This document shows, one piece after another, positions 1 to 11,155 of a DNA stretch of 64,000 nucleotides. Every line of letters starts with the position of its first letter. Positions within the stretch are counted from its first letter, which is position 1. This DNA comes from Kryptolebias marmoratus. Its lineage: Eukaryota > Chordata > Actinopteri > Cyprinodontiformes > Rivulidae. A program made the translations under genes and the position numbers. Where the stretch lies: assembly GCF_001649575.2 (NCBI RefSeq), contig NC_051445.1, positions 26,206,057-26,270,056 of the forward strand, written 5' to 3'. The notes under the pieces were generated by a model, which was not told the DNA's origin, searched no databases, and saw nothing but the letters and a program-made list of their open reading frames with translations.

Positions 1-171
1 CATGAGATGTTTTGCTAACACTACAAACGAACACACAAAACACGGGCAAAAGCTTTATTCCTTCGCCTTTCAACAGCTGGCGATAACTGAGCTAAGGGCT
101 CGATGTAAGACGTTAGCAGATTTCATCTAAAACACCATAAAGCTTAAACATCCTGTCTGTGTTTTGTGAAG

Positions 172-284
172 GGAGTAAAATCTGGACCGGTGGAAGGACC
201 GCAGGAAGGAAACTGTTCTTTGGTGAAAACGGACGCCACAGGAAAAAGCAGGAAGAGGTCTGATACCTCAGCTGTCAAAACCAG
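172..284 (+). CDS. cep192: CEP192, candidate antepenultimate-region coding exon
   Basis: This is a probable internal exon of CEP192. It opens after an AAG acceptor at 169-171 and closes at a strong donor (CCAG|GTGAGT at 281-290). It reads in frame from base 172 with no stop for 37 codons and leaves two bases (AG) of a split codon. That phase matches exactly the one base offered by the next exon at 1065 (AG+C = Ser), which is the best argument that it is real. The encoded stretch is hydrophilic and rich in K, S, T and G, as expected for a linker between C-terminal domains. I cannot align it to a remembered family sequence, and the acceptor has a poor pyrimidine tract, so its start is uncertain. 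Upstream bases 1-171 look intronic. Confidence 0.5.
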
Positions 285-388
285 GTGAGTCCAGCTACAA
301 CCAAGCCAACCAGCACTGAATTATGAGTAAAATTAGATGCTCCTAAAGAAATATAACAGTACATTTTCTTTATTGTTATCTTGAGAAA

Positions 389-913
389 TACTGCATTTTC
401 CGGACTATAAGGCGCACTTAACAGTCTTCAGTTTTCCCAAAAAATGGCAGTGTGTCTTGTAATCCGGAGAGCCTTGTATATGGAAGAAGTCATAATGTTT
501 TAATACAACTTTGGTAAACTACAGAGCTGCACCGCTTGCAGCATTAAGGCTCAGTTACAGTCGCGCAGGGCTCCGCCCACGGCGCTCGGACCTGAGCGAG
601 TGGTGGAGTTTATATTTGACGCTTACGTCTGTGCAGTATTCTTCCGTGAGTTTTGAACCGTTTGATTATCTTTGTGGTCTCTCATAGAGGGATCATAGAA
701 ATGCTGATACAGGCGAACCAGCTCTGCTAGAGCACCAAAATAGTCCATTCTGAATGGAGCGCGACGCACACGGTCTGCGCAAAGTTACAAAAATTGGGAG
801 GTGCGTGACGAGCCTTATAGTCCGGTGCGCTTTATGACAAAAGTTTGTAAATGGACTATTCATTGACAGGGTGTCTTATATTCCAGTGCGCCCTATAATT
901 TGGAAAATACGGA
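389..913. mobile_element. Non-autonomous DNA transposon (MITE) in a CEP192 intron
   Basis: The two ends are imperfect inverted repeats. The left end reads GCATTTTCCGGACTATAAGG, and the right end, reverse complemented, reads GTATTTTCCAAATTATAGGG; both continue into CGCAC. Sub-terminal motifs of the same type (ccttatagtccgg, gtgtcttatattcc) recur inside the right end. The body contains a block from about 640 to 790 that reappears in the larger repeats at 14.7-15.4 kb and 33.4-34.5 kb. No transposase is present. Exact ends and the target-site duplication are uncertain, possibly a TA. The superfamily is not assigned. Confidence 0.65.
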
Positions 914-1064
914 AAGCGATAAGTAGGTTAGAGAATAACTGAAAGTATAGTTTTCTATTAATGTACATGGTAAATGTATATAGATGGTAAATTTGTAACG
1001 CACTGTCTCATGCTGAAAAGTGAATGGTTCCCTTTTTATAACTTGCTTAATTTGCTAAACTCAG

Positions 1065-1191
1065 CCAGGAGGAGGCCGTGAGGAGGGGGGTGTACTCTCC
1101 CCAGGATCTGTACACTTTCCCAGACACTCAGGTGGGCGAGTCCAGCACCCTGAAGGTCAACATCCGCAATAACTCGTCAGACACGCATGAG
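1065..1191 (+). CDS. cep192: CEP192, coding exon starting the C-terminal domain
   Basis: This exon encodes the start of the last conserved domain of CEP192, reading EEAVRRGVYSPQDLYTFPDT and then QVGESSTLKVNIRNNSSDTHE. The acceptor is CTCAG at 1060-1064 and the donor GAG|GTGAGG at 1189-1197. It takes one base to complete a Ser codon split with the exon ending at 284, and it ends on a codon boundary. The 'VGE(S)xTLKVxxRNNS' pattern is typical of the PapD/ASH-like immunoglobulin-fold repeats of centrosomal and ciliary proteins, where the first strands come just before a conserved Asn. The intron to the next exon is only 363 bases. I recognise this as CEP192 from memory of the family; a protein search would settle it. 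Confidence 0.87.
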
Positions 1192-1554
1192 GTGAGGCAT
1201 TCTAAATCTCATGAAAACGAAGGAGAGTCGGCGAAGTCTAAGACGGCCTGGCCAGAAAAAGAGAAGCTGTCAAGTGTCAGTGCAAGAAAGGAAATGGAGT
1301 CACAGTCAATGTGTTCAGGCTTAGTTTTCTCTGTAGATGAGCTCTTGTCGTGCCAGGCTGTCAGTGAGTTCACATAGATAATAAACTAGACAAACTCTAG
1401 CTGATCGTGTGTTTAACTTTGAATTGCAAAAAGAAAATTGCATGACTAACTTGAAATATTCATTCTGAATGGAAAATGTAACAACTTCAACATTTGTCTT
1501 TGTGCTTTGCATGGATTTGATATTTGATGTGTGGCTTCTCTAATTGACTTGCAG

Positions 1555-1613
1555 CTGAAATTTGTAAAACCTAGGGAGCCCTTCTACATGAAGCATTTCC
1601 AATATTCCCTGAG
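1555..1613 (+). CDS. cep192: CEP192, short penultimate coding exon
   Basis: A 59-base exon between a good acceptor (TTGCAG at 1549-1554) and a perfect donor (AG|GTGAGT at 1612-1619). It encodes LKFVKPREPFYMKHFQYSL plus two bases of an Arg codon. The protein continues without a break from the exon ending at 1191 (phase 0) and into the exon at 3783 (AG+A = Arg). It is too short to stand out as an open reading frame but is required to keep the C-terminal domain in frame. The 'PREPFYxKHxxYSLR' segment is highly characteristic of the CEP192 C-terminus. Confidence 0.87.
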
Positions 1614-2279
1614 GTGAGTCCCATGGTTATTACTCCTAACAGAGGCTCTACATTAAGCACTTCTTATCGTAGCCTGATTGCTCGTTGGGAATAAGGGTTT
1701 TAATAAACTTTAATGATTGGTCTTCATGCACTTAATGTATATGTTGCCATTTGTGAAACTGCACATCTATTTCCTGATATTTTCTGATCCAACTACAACA
1801 TTGTGTAAGTTAATTTTCCCATCGTGAATGCACTCTGTGGAGGTCCTGTGGGATTCTGGGACCTGGAAGGTAATGTTTCTGTATACAGAACACACTCGAG
1901 GCTGAGAGGATCACAGCTGGTTTACCTATCAGAGGACCGCCTGTCCACAGGTACCAGCTGCTGTTCTAAGCTGAAAAGGGACTGTGTTCAGAATGGGCAG
2001 TAACAGAGGAATAACTTTGGGTACCACTTGGCATTTGTAATGACATCATGTTCATGTGACGGTGGTTCACTTTTATTGTCTGAAGACAACAAATTTTACA
2101 AACTGAACCAGCCTGCAGTCCCTACAGTGTGAATTCTTGAGTGTATACATGTGCATGTTGTTCCCAGCATGCTGTGGCTTTTATCAGGGTCTCTGTAGAT
2201 ATTTAAGACTTTCAGGTTTCAATAAAAGTTCAAGTCTGATTTCATTTATTTTTTAAGTCTTATGTAAGTGTTGTTATAT

Positions 2280-3215
2280 GAAGCGGCAGCATGGTGGAAC
2301 AGCTAGCACTGTTGTCTCACAGCGAGAAGATATTTGGTTCAAATCTTTGCTGTGGCCTTTCTGTGTAGAGTTTACATGTTCTCCCTGTGCATGTGTGGGT
2401 TTTTTTTTTTCCAGGTACTCCAGTTTCCTCCTACATACCAAAAGCATGCATGTTAGGTTCATTGGCTGTTCTAAAATTTGCGTGAGTCTGCATGGTTGTT
2501 TTTCTATGCGCACATTTCCACTGACATTTTTTCGAGGCTGGTCCCTGCTTCTTTGGTCCCTGCTTCGGAGTAGGGCCAGCCGGGCCGGCCCTGCTTTGGT
2601 GGGTGGCGCAAGCTTAGCTCCTGTTCACTCATTGGTCGTGGGTGTGACCAGATGCAAGCATAAAGAGCGAAGGTAGGAATATAAACAACAGCGTTAGCTT
2701 ACCCTGCAGCATTTATGCCGTCTGTCCCCCAGCTGAAGGCGCTGTAAAGCCTGAAATCTCCGGCGGATAACAGCTGTCCTACTCTGCGCAACAATCGCGC
2801 TTCTCTTCCTGAAGTCTCAGGAGAATCCCCATAAGTTTAAAAAAACAGCAACAACACAGGGCCAACTTTGTCCATAGCGCTTCCGTTGTTTACACAACTT
2901 GCGCCAAGTTTTCGTAGCGCATCGCGGCCCCGCCCCCCCGCAACACGAGGAGGCGTTCCTCTGCTACCGATCAAACTGGCTGGTGGAAACGCGATGCTTT
3001 CTTTATAGAGCCGAGCTGAGTAGAGTGGAGTAGAGCCGGACTTCTTAATTAGAGCCCGTGTAAAAAAAGGGGCATATGTGTGGCCCTGTGATGGACTGGC
3101 GACCTGTTTAAGGTGTACCAAGTCTTTTGCCTGTTAACTGCTGGAGATGGGCACCATCTCTCAGCATCCCCAAACCGGTTCAGCAGGTGTAGAAAATGGT
3201 TGGTTAGATGGGAAA
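2280..3215 (+). mobile_element. tRNA-derived SINE (SINE-A), split by a MITE
   Basis: The 5' part (about 2280-2506) begins with a tRNA-like head and B-box-like GGTTCAAAT. The usual teleost blocks follow: TTTACATGTTCTCCCTG, then a run with CCAGTTTCCTCC, then GTTAGGTTCATTGGC. The 3' part (about 3075-3215) resumes with GTGTGGCCCTGTGATGGACT and GGAGATGGGCACCA and ends in a decayed tail (AAATGGTTGGTTAGATGGG). Comparison with the unbroken copy at 39.6 kb shows that the interruption is exactly the MITE at 2508-3074. It lies in the CEP192 intron between 1614 and 3782. Confidence 0.8.
2508..3074. mobile_element. MITE with TGCCCCTTTTCC-type ends, inside SINE-A
   Basis: The right end AAAAAAAGGGGCA and the decayed left end (TGCGCACATTTCC) are inverted repeats of the same type as the better preserved copy at 27712-28344. 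The shared interior includes CTCCTGTTCACTCATTGGTC, CAACAGCGTTAGCTTACC and the purine-rich GAGTAGAGTGGAGTAGAGCC near the right end. The flanks are TAT on both sides (2505-2507 and 3075-3077), consistent with a 2-3 bp TA-type target duplication. No coding capacity is visible. Confidence 0.75.
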
Positions 3216-3782
3216 TCCCTGTAAAATGTAGCTGGTCCTATGTTGTTGTGTAAAATTGCAAATGAACCTTAAACCAATTGTACTTTCACCTGGTAAAACT
3301 CTCCATTCAATGCAGCAAGTAGCATATTTAAAGGTTCCTTTAGAAGCTTGTGGTAGATCTTGAATTTGTTCTGAAGGGGTCACACAGGTGGACTGAAACT
3401 TTCCCTACATGTGTTGTCTGTGACTTGCATCATTTCCTGAGTTGAGCCTGCATCATAAAAGGGCAGGGCACTGAGGGTAGCTGGAAAACCCACACAAAGA
3501 AAACATGTAAACAGCTCAGACCATCTTGTTGTGAAGTCCTGAACTCTTAATTAGAACTTTGTGGATCGTGCAGAAACCTGTGAATCCTGTGCTCTCATAT
3601 CCTCCACATCCACACTGATTTGATGCATCTCCCATTTCCTTTATGGCAGTGCTGCAACATTTAATGTGCATGTCCATGAAAACCGAACTATGTATATATA
3701 CTCATAAGGTGAAATCTTATATTTGTTTGTAATTGGTTTCATTTTTGAAACAACTGAGCCATTTTTCTTCCTAATTTCTTAG

Positions 3783-3915
3783 ATCGCAGCATTACGTGAA
3801 GCTTCCTGTCCAGTTCAAGCCCATCACAGCAGGCAGACATACTGGCTTCCTGCTCATCCAGTCAGAAACAAGTGGAAGCCTCGTTGTTCAGCTGAGTGGT
3901 GAGGCATTGCCTTAA
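3783..3915 (+). CDS. cep192: CEP192, terminal coding exon with stop codon
   Basis: This is the last exon of CEP192, a large scaffold of the pericentriolar material that in vertebrates recruits Aurora A, PLK1 and gamma-tubulin complexes for centrosome maturation and spindle assembly (family knowledge). The acceptor is TTTCTTAG at 3775-3782. The exon reads RSQHYVKLPVQFKPITAGRH, TGFLLIQSETSGSLVVQLSG and EALP, then TAA at 3913-3915. With the exons at 1065 and 1555 it gives a domain of about 106 residues with alternating beta-strand character ('VKLPVQFKP', 'GFLLIQSE', 'VVQLSGEA'), the PapD/ASH-like fold that closes this protein. The intron before it is 2.17 kb and holds the SINE-A/MITE nest. All splice phases agree. 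The gene runs off the left edge, so only the C-terminus is here. Confidence 0.88.
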
Positions 3916-5230
3916 GTTCTCCAGACACCGTCCACATCCTCATCCTGCCTGCCTCTGGGTGAAGGCTCTTTGATCGACTGTTCATCACGGGACAGAGAAG
4001 ACAAAGGCCAGACCACATACTATTAAAAATCAATTAAAAGCAACTTTGGATTCATGTTTTGGACCATAATTATCTCTGCATGTGGACTGTTGCTGCCAGC
4101 AGAGCTCAGTGTGAAGTGGAGAAGACTCAGGTGCCCTCGGCTTGCTGGTGAAACAAGATTGCGCCTGAAACCGAATGATCCAAATCTCTTCTGTCTCGAA
4201 ATTAGTCTGAACCACTTCAGCGTTTTGGACGGGGAAATGATTTTTGTCACTTGAGTCTTGATTAGGTATTTATTTAATCTCTTTAGTCATGTCACAAGGC
4301 AGCATTGTTGCCACAGCCCCTGTCAGACAGAAGCAATACCATCAGAGATACATTTAGGATTATTTGCAGTTTTTTTTTTTTTCATATAGAAATGCCCTAG
4401 GTTTCTTCTGTTATTGCCTTTTTTTGGCGTTACACATGTTGAAAATCAAAACAAAAAGATACTCTTTTTCAAAAGCAGATGTCATTTCTAAGATCATTTC
4501 TCTTATGAATGTGTAGAAGAGCCACAAGAACTTTAGGTTTCCTTTGTTTGGGGAGGTTGAAATCACTGACCCTGTCTGCCTACATTTCATGCGACTTTTC
4601 TAAATCTTTGTACTGGTGTTGTTTCTATGGCGATGGTACTTCATCATGCAGAGCCCGCCAGCTCTGTAGGCTTTATCAGCACCATGTGCTGACATCCAGC
4701 AACCTCTGAGACGCCATCCAAACGCTCCACATGTTCCTAATTTAGTCATGTTCAGGGCAGCTCGTGGTGACACTGGGATGGGTAATGATTGTGATTATAT
4801 GCTTAGTTTCCTCTGTGGGCTTTTGTTCAGCAGCTTTCCAGGTATGCTTTGTTTGGTTACCATGGTGAAACGCTGTTAATCACTGTTCCAGCGACAGAAA
4901 ATCAGCCCCACGGTTCCTGTTTTGGCTCCAAGTCGCTAAAATGACTTTGGGGGGTTTATTGGATTCACATCTGTAACATGTTTTGGAGCTTGCTTTGTCT
5001 TGTGGAAATCTGTGCGGATGTGTTAACTTATTAGATGGCACACATTTGAAGAACACTAACGTTCAGCGTTGTTGAGCTGAATGTACTGCAAGTTTTAATA
5101 TGAAGGTAGTGAACTGTCACAGGTAGCTCCTAACCATCGGGAGATGTTTGGACTCAGTGTGCACTGCATTATGTAAGATATGTTCACTTTTTCAATAAAA
5201 ACATTGTAATAAATAGCATGGTAGTTTTTT
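3916..5230 (+). other. cep192: CEP192 3' untranslated region (inferred)
   Basis: Non-coding sequence follows the TAA stop with no recognised mobile element, and runs to a pair of AATAAA hexamers near 5200. I infer it is the 3' UTR, about 1.3 kb long. Short open frames within it show no domain and are not proposed as genes. Confidence 0.55.
5194..5213 (+). terminator. Paired poly(A) signals of CEP192
   Basis: AATAAA occurs at 5194-5199 and again at 5208-5213, followed by a T-rich stretch at 5225-5245 (GTAGTTTTTTCTTAACTTTC) that could act as the downstream element. A third AATAAA at 5380-5385 could serve a longer transcript. Confidence 0.55.
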
Positions 5231-5507
5231 CTTAACTTTCATTGTTGTTAGATAACTTGAACACCTTGTATCTGAGAGTATTTTTATAGGTTTTTTTTAT
5301 TTGTATCCATTCAGCCTGATGTGCTCCTGCTGCAAGAAGTATATAGTTCCAGCTGAGCCACTGTAGGTATTTACTTTGAAATAAAATGTTTTTTTTTTAA
5401 CATATTAAAACATGTTGTTTAACAAAAATGCAACGGTGCATGAAATATAAGAAAAGCATCACACTCAAGGAATTGTAATTCCAGAAACCAAAAGTATCAT
5501 TTCCTGT

Positions 5508-5553
5508 TTAAAAAGGAGTAGGAAGAAGTTAAGTATTTCCTACTCCTTTTTAA
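5508..5553. repeat. Perfect 17-bp inverted repeat (hairpin)
   Basis: Arms 5508-5524 (TTAAAAAGGAGTAGGAA) and 5537-5553 are exact reverse complements separated by 12 bases. The 'GGAGTAGGAAGAAGTTAAGTA' context resembles a block I have seen in dispersed teleost repeats, so it may be part of a degraded element rather than a unique structure. Confidence 0.8.
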
Positions 5554-5767
5554 CTCATGGTGGGATTTTATACAACTATTCATAAATGGTGTACAGTACA
5601 ACAGTTATATCACCTGCAGCGTGCTGCCTATATATACACTTGGTGTCAGAAATAAAGTTTAAATCACTGCTTCCCAAACTTTAGGGTTAGACTCATAAAT
5701 TAAAAGTTGTGAACCAGACTATTTTTGGTTAAAATTTACAAACATTGCTTACAACTCAATTATCAGA

Positions 5768-5811
5768 GCCTCTTCAACCTATATCTATATCTATATATAG
5801 GTTGAAGAGGC
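5768..5811. repeat. Perfect 17-bp inverted repeat (hairpin) with AT loop
   Basis: Arms 5768-5784 (GCCTCTTCAACCTATAT) and 5795-5811 are exact reverse complements with a 10-base AT-rich loop. A second perfect hairpin of the same arm length lies about 215 bases upstream. Confidence 0.85.
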
Positions 5812-6519
5812 ACAGATGATTGTCCTTGAATTAAAAAAAAAAAAAACTAAGCAAAATTACCGTGTGTGTATATATATAGGTGTGTGTGTACAGAAACGGC
5901 TGAAGTGACTGAAAATCAGCAATGGTGACGTCCATGAAAGAGCTGTATTAGTCCACATTTACACTCAGATTTGTTGTGTAAAGTATGGCAGTAGGTTTCT
6001 ATCAGACTGATGATAAATTGTGTTTTGAATTATAAACATGCTAAGCATTAGACTAGAGCTTAAAAACAAACAAACATTGAAACTATAAAGTTATCTCTGA
6101 TATTTCTTCTTGACAGCTGTCTTACTCTTTTTTTCTCGTTTAGCAGCAGATTCACTCATATTTCCACCTAAATGTCTTCTCTGAGATTCTACGCTTGTTC
6201 GATTCCACCACGTTTGTTTACCTACACAGACTACAGCCGGCCTAATGCAGGTCAGTCATGTGACTCGAGCTTAGACGTGGTTTTCTGTGAATTCAGTTTT
6301 ATGTTTACATTGAGTGCGTACCTGCAGTTTAGAATTGCATATCAATATATCTGAGGAAACTACTGGAGTAAACACTTCATACTGCACCGTTTGACAGTTC
6401 ATGAAATCCTTTTTGTATAAATGCTGATTAAGCATTCAGTGTTTTGTTTTGTTTGTTTGTTTGTTTATGTGTGTGTGTGTGTTTTGCAATGTGTTTCTGA
6501 ATACTTTCTGATATTTTAA

Positions 6520-6990
6520 CCATTTGCACATCAAAACATTCAGCTCATTCGGGAGATGGGTGCTATAACTTGAAAAAAAACATTGTTCTCGTTTCAGCAT
6601 ACTTGCTCTATTTTTGCTTCTTTAAGCTCATTTTTTTGCCACCTAGTCTTAAACTAGTTTTAGCTAACCTTTGATACTTTTTGCTAGCATTTTGCTATTT
6701 TCAGCTTTTATTGATTGTTTTGCTAAATATAACAACACTTTTACCGCTTAGTTTTTTTTTAGCTACTTTAGTTTTTAGCTAGTTTATTTTCTTTCACTTT
6801 TAGCTAACTTTTGGCTATTGTTTTGATACTTCTAGCTTGTCTTTTGCTACTTTTAGCTTTGACAGCCCAGTTTCAGCGCTCAACGTTCACTCTGTAGTTT
6901 CACAGAACATGCTGTTTTTCTACTTTGTTTTGATTTCATACTTTACTTAATGGTGCTCATTGCAAAGATTTTGGTTTTCTGATAACATTT
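6520..6990. repeat. TTTTAGCTA-rich dispersed repeat, copy 1
   Basis: A degenerate minisatellite of units like TTTTAGCTACTTTT and TTTTGCTA runs from about 6640 to 6860. It is flanked by unique-looking blocks (CATTCAGCTCATTC before it, CAGCGCTCAACGTTCACTCT after it). The same order of blocks recurs at 10.4-10.9 kb, which shows this is one dispersed repeat with a repetitive core, not a simple local expansion. Confidence 0.6.
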
Positions 6991-7119
6991 AAGTGATAAA
7001 TAGCCAACTCCCTGATGAATGCAACTCAAGAGTTTTATCTTTTATCCTAATTTTAAAGCTCCAGTAGATTTGTGGCTGAATATAAACGATATTTAGTCGT
7101 GGAGACTGTAAATCCTCTG

Positions 7120-7830
7120 AGCCCTGCTCTCAGGTCACGGTGTGGTCCTCAGGCTGCTGTATGCTCGGCGGCCTGCAGGTGTCGCCAAAGTGTCACTTAG
7201 GAGCCGGCTGTCAGCGTGTTCTGTACAGTAGGACAGCTGAGCTTTATTTTGCTTCCAGCCCTGACACCACTGTAGTGCAGTTGGACTTGACGTCTATCAA
7301 CACAGCATCACACTGTAAACAGCCTGCCACGGCGGCTCTGCACGTGAGCAACAGCATACATATACACGCAGGTAAGAAGCCGGTGACTTCAGCTATTTAT
7401 GTGAAAGTGTTTCTAAGCAAATTGATGTGGTCGTAGGCGGATGGAGGAATGTTCTGGTTATGCTAGCTGGTGCGGCTAAAAACGCTGCTTGTGGGACTGT
7501 CCGGAGTCGGGGCTCACTTTGGCCCAGGCGGAGGAAGTTGCAGTCCAAGCTGCGCCAGTCTGCGGAGCTAAGCTAACCAGGCTAAATGTGCAGCCTGAAG
7601 GCAGGCTAATCCTGGCAGCCGTCCATCCTGCCGGGGGGGCTCGACACCAGACAGCCCGTTACGTCTTCGCCTCCCTCTCTCTTCTCCCTCCCCGCCTGTG
7701 AGCCCCGCTTCTCTCCAGCACTTAACATCCCGAACACCCGGGATAACACTCTGACCCGGGTGGGGTCGCTGTCCGTCCTGTCCGATGTGTTTAATGGAGC
7801 CAACAGGCTGGGAAACGAGATCGGAAGTCG
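7120..7830. promoter_or_regulatory. CpG-richer island, candidate promoter or 5' UTR exon
   Basis: This stretch is clearly more GC- and CpG-rich than its surroundings and matches none of the repeats. It contains a consensus donor-like site, ACGCAG|GTAAGAAG, at about 7366-7379. It could be a first exon or promoter of the next gene; in human that is LDLRAD4, on the same strand as CEP192. The reading frames inside show no known domain, so I do not call coding sequence. Transcription start data would decide. Confidence 0.3.
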
Positions 7831-8532
7831 ATATGTTCAGCGTGGAGGGTGGACTCTGAAACTTTTTACATGCAAATGAGAAGTTGATGAACTGGAGCGT
7901 GGCTGCATGGTTGTAACCCTGCACAGGATGGGTTCAAGCCTGCAGGGCCCCAGAAAACGACCATCTTACATATCCCCTACCCTCCTGGTTAGAAGGTGGT
8001 GTTTATGACAAGACTCCTCTCCTTTTATTTTCCCTGAGTGACCCTGAGGCTTCAGCTGACCCTGCCTGTGATTAAGGGAAGGTCAGCTGCTGTGTTGTCA
8101 CTAGTTTTAAACAGCTAAATAAAATATTTAAAAGGGCTTTTTTTACCCCCTTTTTTTTTGCACGAAGAGTAAGTATATCAGATTGTGCAAGGACATATGG
8201 AAAAGTTGTTTTGTCTAGTTGCTTCCACCTTATTTTGATTGTTAAACTCTCTTGATTTGCATGAAGTTTGTATTTTGGGGAATTACAGAGTGAATTGAAA
8301 CACTTCCTCTGTATGTCTGTGTGTTTTGGCTCTTGTTGCCCATCCTTCTCATCTTATTTTGAAAGTTGTGGTCCAGAACCTCTTGAGAAGAAAGAGTCCT
8401 TAAAGCTTTAACATGAGTTTTAGTATAATTGTTCCTTCCTGGTTGCCTGTCTGTGATCCCATCCTCCCTTGTGCTTTTTTTTATCACCTGCTGCCAAAAC
8501 ACAAAATGCTTTTGCCCGTTTCTGTCCGTTTC

Positions 8533-8960
8533 CAAAAGATCTCATGAACCACTGGATGGATTTTAATGAAACTTGCAGAAAATAATCAATGGATGTACAT
8601 CTGCCTTTTCATTTTTGGAGTCAACCCCATTCAAGGTGGTTGTCATAGCTGGGAGAACTCAGAGAACACAAAAATGACGATAACCCAGGTAATTGTACAG
8701 ATGTTGAGATAAATCTTAGGGTGGTAGTAGCTGAGAGTCATCCCCAACTTATACTCTAAGAGCTAACTGATTGTGTAAGAATTTTTTTTTTTTTTTAAAT
8801 TGATTAACTTCTGAAGCCAATCCCATTTAAGATGGCTGCCACAGCTAACTGACATTAGGAAACAGAGAGTTTTACAGACGAGCAGAGATTTGGTGAGGTT
8901 GTAGCTGCGCATCATTTCAAGGTTTTACCAAAATGACGATACCTCCGTCCCTTCTCAGCA
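8533..8960 (+). repeat. R1 dispersed repeat, plus orientation
   Basis: This is the best-preserved starting copy of the family I call R1. The blocks in order are ATCTCATGAACCACTGGATGG, GATTTTAATGAAACTTGCAG, GGATGTACATCTGCC, TTTTGGAGTCAACCCCATTC, AAGATGGCTGCCACAGCTAA and GGTGGTAGTAGCTGAGAGTC. The first blocks appear twice in slightly different form (8610 and 8810), so the copy is internally tandem. No coding capacity. I recognise the family as common in teleost genomes but cannot name it. Confidence 0.75.
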
Positions 8961-10079
8961 TGAGCTGATCTCACGTTAAGGGAGCTGTTTAGACGGAGCT
9001 TGTTGTCAGTGAAACTAACATTTCTGTTCCAGTTCGGCTGTTAGTTTACGCGACAACAGCGATCGGATTCTCTGACACTGAAACTTTTTTAAGAACGGGT
9101 CTCAGAGTGGAACTTTTTGGACCCTCCTATTTGCATTTCAGAGGAAGCTGCAACGTGCACCACAGGTGGCTGCAGTCAATAGCTGTTCTGCACGATTAAA
9201 TCAACGACTGTATTAATGGCAGATAGCAGAGTGCTGTTTATGTCACTCACCATTTTCAACGTGTATCAACAACCAAACCTCACTGTAAGTCCAAACAAAA
9301 GTCTGTGTGTTCACCATTTTAGATGTTCCTGAGACTGGTGTCTGCGCACATGCTCATGTCAGCGCCAGCTAGTGGCCGCGCATGGGAACTACATGGAAAC
9401 TCGAGCAGCACAGCAGCATCGTGTAAACGTGTAACTTTCTAATCTCTAATATTTCCAGGTCGTTCACATAAAAACAGAGCCTAAAACTGCAACACAAAAG
9501 GCACCAGGTGATATGCAGTCCTTCGGGGACCTTTTAATTACCTCGTGTGTTTGGATGCACACACAGCGTGGTGTGTGTGTGTTATGTAGTGCACTGCAGC
9601 AGTGTAGGAAGCTGGAGTGGGTTTGGTTGTGTCATTATGTTCTGCTGCAAAGCTGATGAGGTAAAGCTTTTTTAGTTAGGCTTAATGGAAGAACATCTCT
9701 TACTATTATTATTATTATTGAAGGCAGGAAGCTTATCAGTGTAGTTATACAGAAATATTAGAATCACAGTGAGTTCATTCAGCCCCAAATGCTGCCTTTC
9801 ACTGAAGTATTTGTCCCCTAGATAAAAATATCTGTGCAAATACCGAACTTTTATACATGTTACTTTTTATAATCAGAGCATTGTGCGTGTTGTCTGTTGT
9901 ACGTGTGGTTTTGTGCTGGGTGTCAGCCCTGCAGTAAATGTATTCCCTGTATATTCTCTTCATTGTTCCTGAGGGTTCGGACTGTGTACTTTGCCGTCTT
10001 TGCTCTTGTGCTCCAGGTAAAGAGCTTTAAAGCTCCCTCGGCTCGATAAACCACTCCTGTAAACTCGGATGTATAATTT
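8961..10079. other. Intergenic or intronic DNA, no gene seen
   Basis: No exon, domain or recognisable mobile element stands out. It contains a short ATT triplet run near 9703-9718 and a small GT run near 9573. Confidence 0.4.
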
Positions 10080-10330
10080 ATTATCCCGGAATGAAGAACG
10101 ATCTCTCATTAGCTCACAGTGCCGGAGTCACATGCAGTCGTCCACCAGACCCCTCTCAGGAGGAGATGACTCGCAGATTACTTTGAATGAGGGCAGTCAT
10201 TAAAGTTGACATAATGTTAACAAGTGTCTGACAAGCTTTTTTTTAATCTGCTGCTGTCATTTGTGGCGATTACATCAAGGCCCGCTGACTTTAATTCTTT
10301 TAAAGACTTGTTGCCTGTAGTTGTGTGAAC
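10080..10330. promoter_or_regulatory. Candidate conserved regulatory element
   Basis: A repeat-free stretch that combines moderate GC with homeodomain-type ATTA/TAAT cores and long T runs, for example CATTAAAGTTGACATAATG and TGGCGATTACATCAAGG. This texture resembles vertebrate developmental enhancers, but that is an impression only; no alignment was possible. Confidence 0.2.
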
Positions 10331-10399
10331 GCTGAGTCAGCACTATTGTTTTCACTATAAGTTTTTTTTTTTTGCAATCAAACTACTTCAGCACACTTT

Positions 10400-10880
10400 G
10401 TGCTGTCTTAACCATTTATAGATTCAAACATTCAGCTGGATTAAGAACTTTTACACCTTTGAAAACAATCATCTTTATTTCAAATAAAATTCCCTCTGGA
10501 GATACATCGAGGTCTCTTCAGTTCCTTCAAAAACAATGTTTTTTTAAATCTGCTTCAGCATACTGGCTCTATTGTCATAATTTTATGCTAGTTTTAGTTT
10601 TTTCTTGTAATGTGTACCTTTTTAACATATATTTAGCTGCTTTTAGCTACTGTTTTGCTCATTTTAGCATCTGTTTTGCTGCTTCAGCTGCAGTTTTGGT
10701 AAGTTTAGTATTTGTGTACAATCTGTTCTGCCTGTTCTAGTGTCCGTCCTGCTTGATATAGCTTCTTCAGCGAAGTCATTCAGCACTCAGCACTTACACT
10801 GCCTTTTTGCAGGCAAATGCTATTTCTCTACCTACTCTTTTATAAAATGAAATCTTGCTGATTTACTGTACAAATTTAAG
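10400..10880. repeat. TTTTAGC-rich dispersed repeat, copy 2
   Basis: The copy has CATTCAGCTGGATTAAGA, then TTCAGCATACTGGCTCTATT, a core of TTTTAGCTAC/TTTTGCT units (about 10590-10720), then CATTCAGCACTCAGCACTTAC. The same blocks in the same order flank the copy at 6.5-7.0 kb. Confidence 0.6.
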
Positions 10881-11155
10881 TTGAATGTTGCTGTTTGCAT
10901 TTTTTTTTCCTTCTGGGAAGCTTCACCCCCTTTTTGCTTGAGGTCAAAAGAACAATAAGTGGCTCGTGCTGGTGCTTAGCGATGTATTAGGGACACTCAG
11001 AAGAACAATAAATTGAAGAGGAGGTTTTTTTTTTTTTTTTTTCCTCAGTTTTGAACTTAAAGTCGCAATGTCGGGGAGAAAGAGTCATCTTTCAGGACTA
11101 AACCAGAGGAAGTGAACCCCACTGTGCTCCTCAAACCGACTGCATTTGTTTATTA

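Noticed and set aside
7140..7436. 98-codon frame in the first CpG-richer island
   Set aside because: Runs straight through the donor-like site and shows no domain; it does not support a coding exon.
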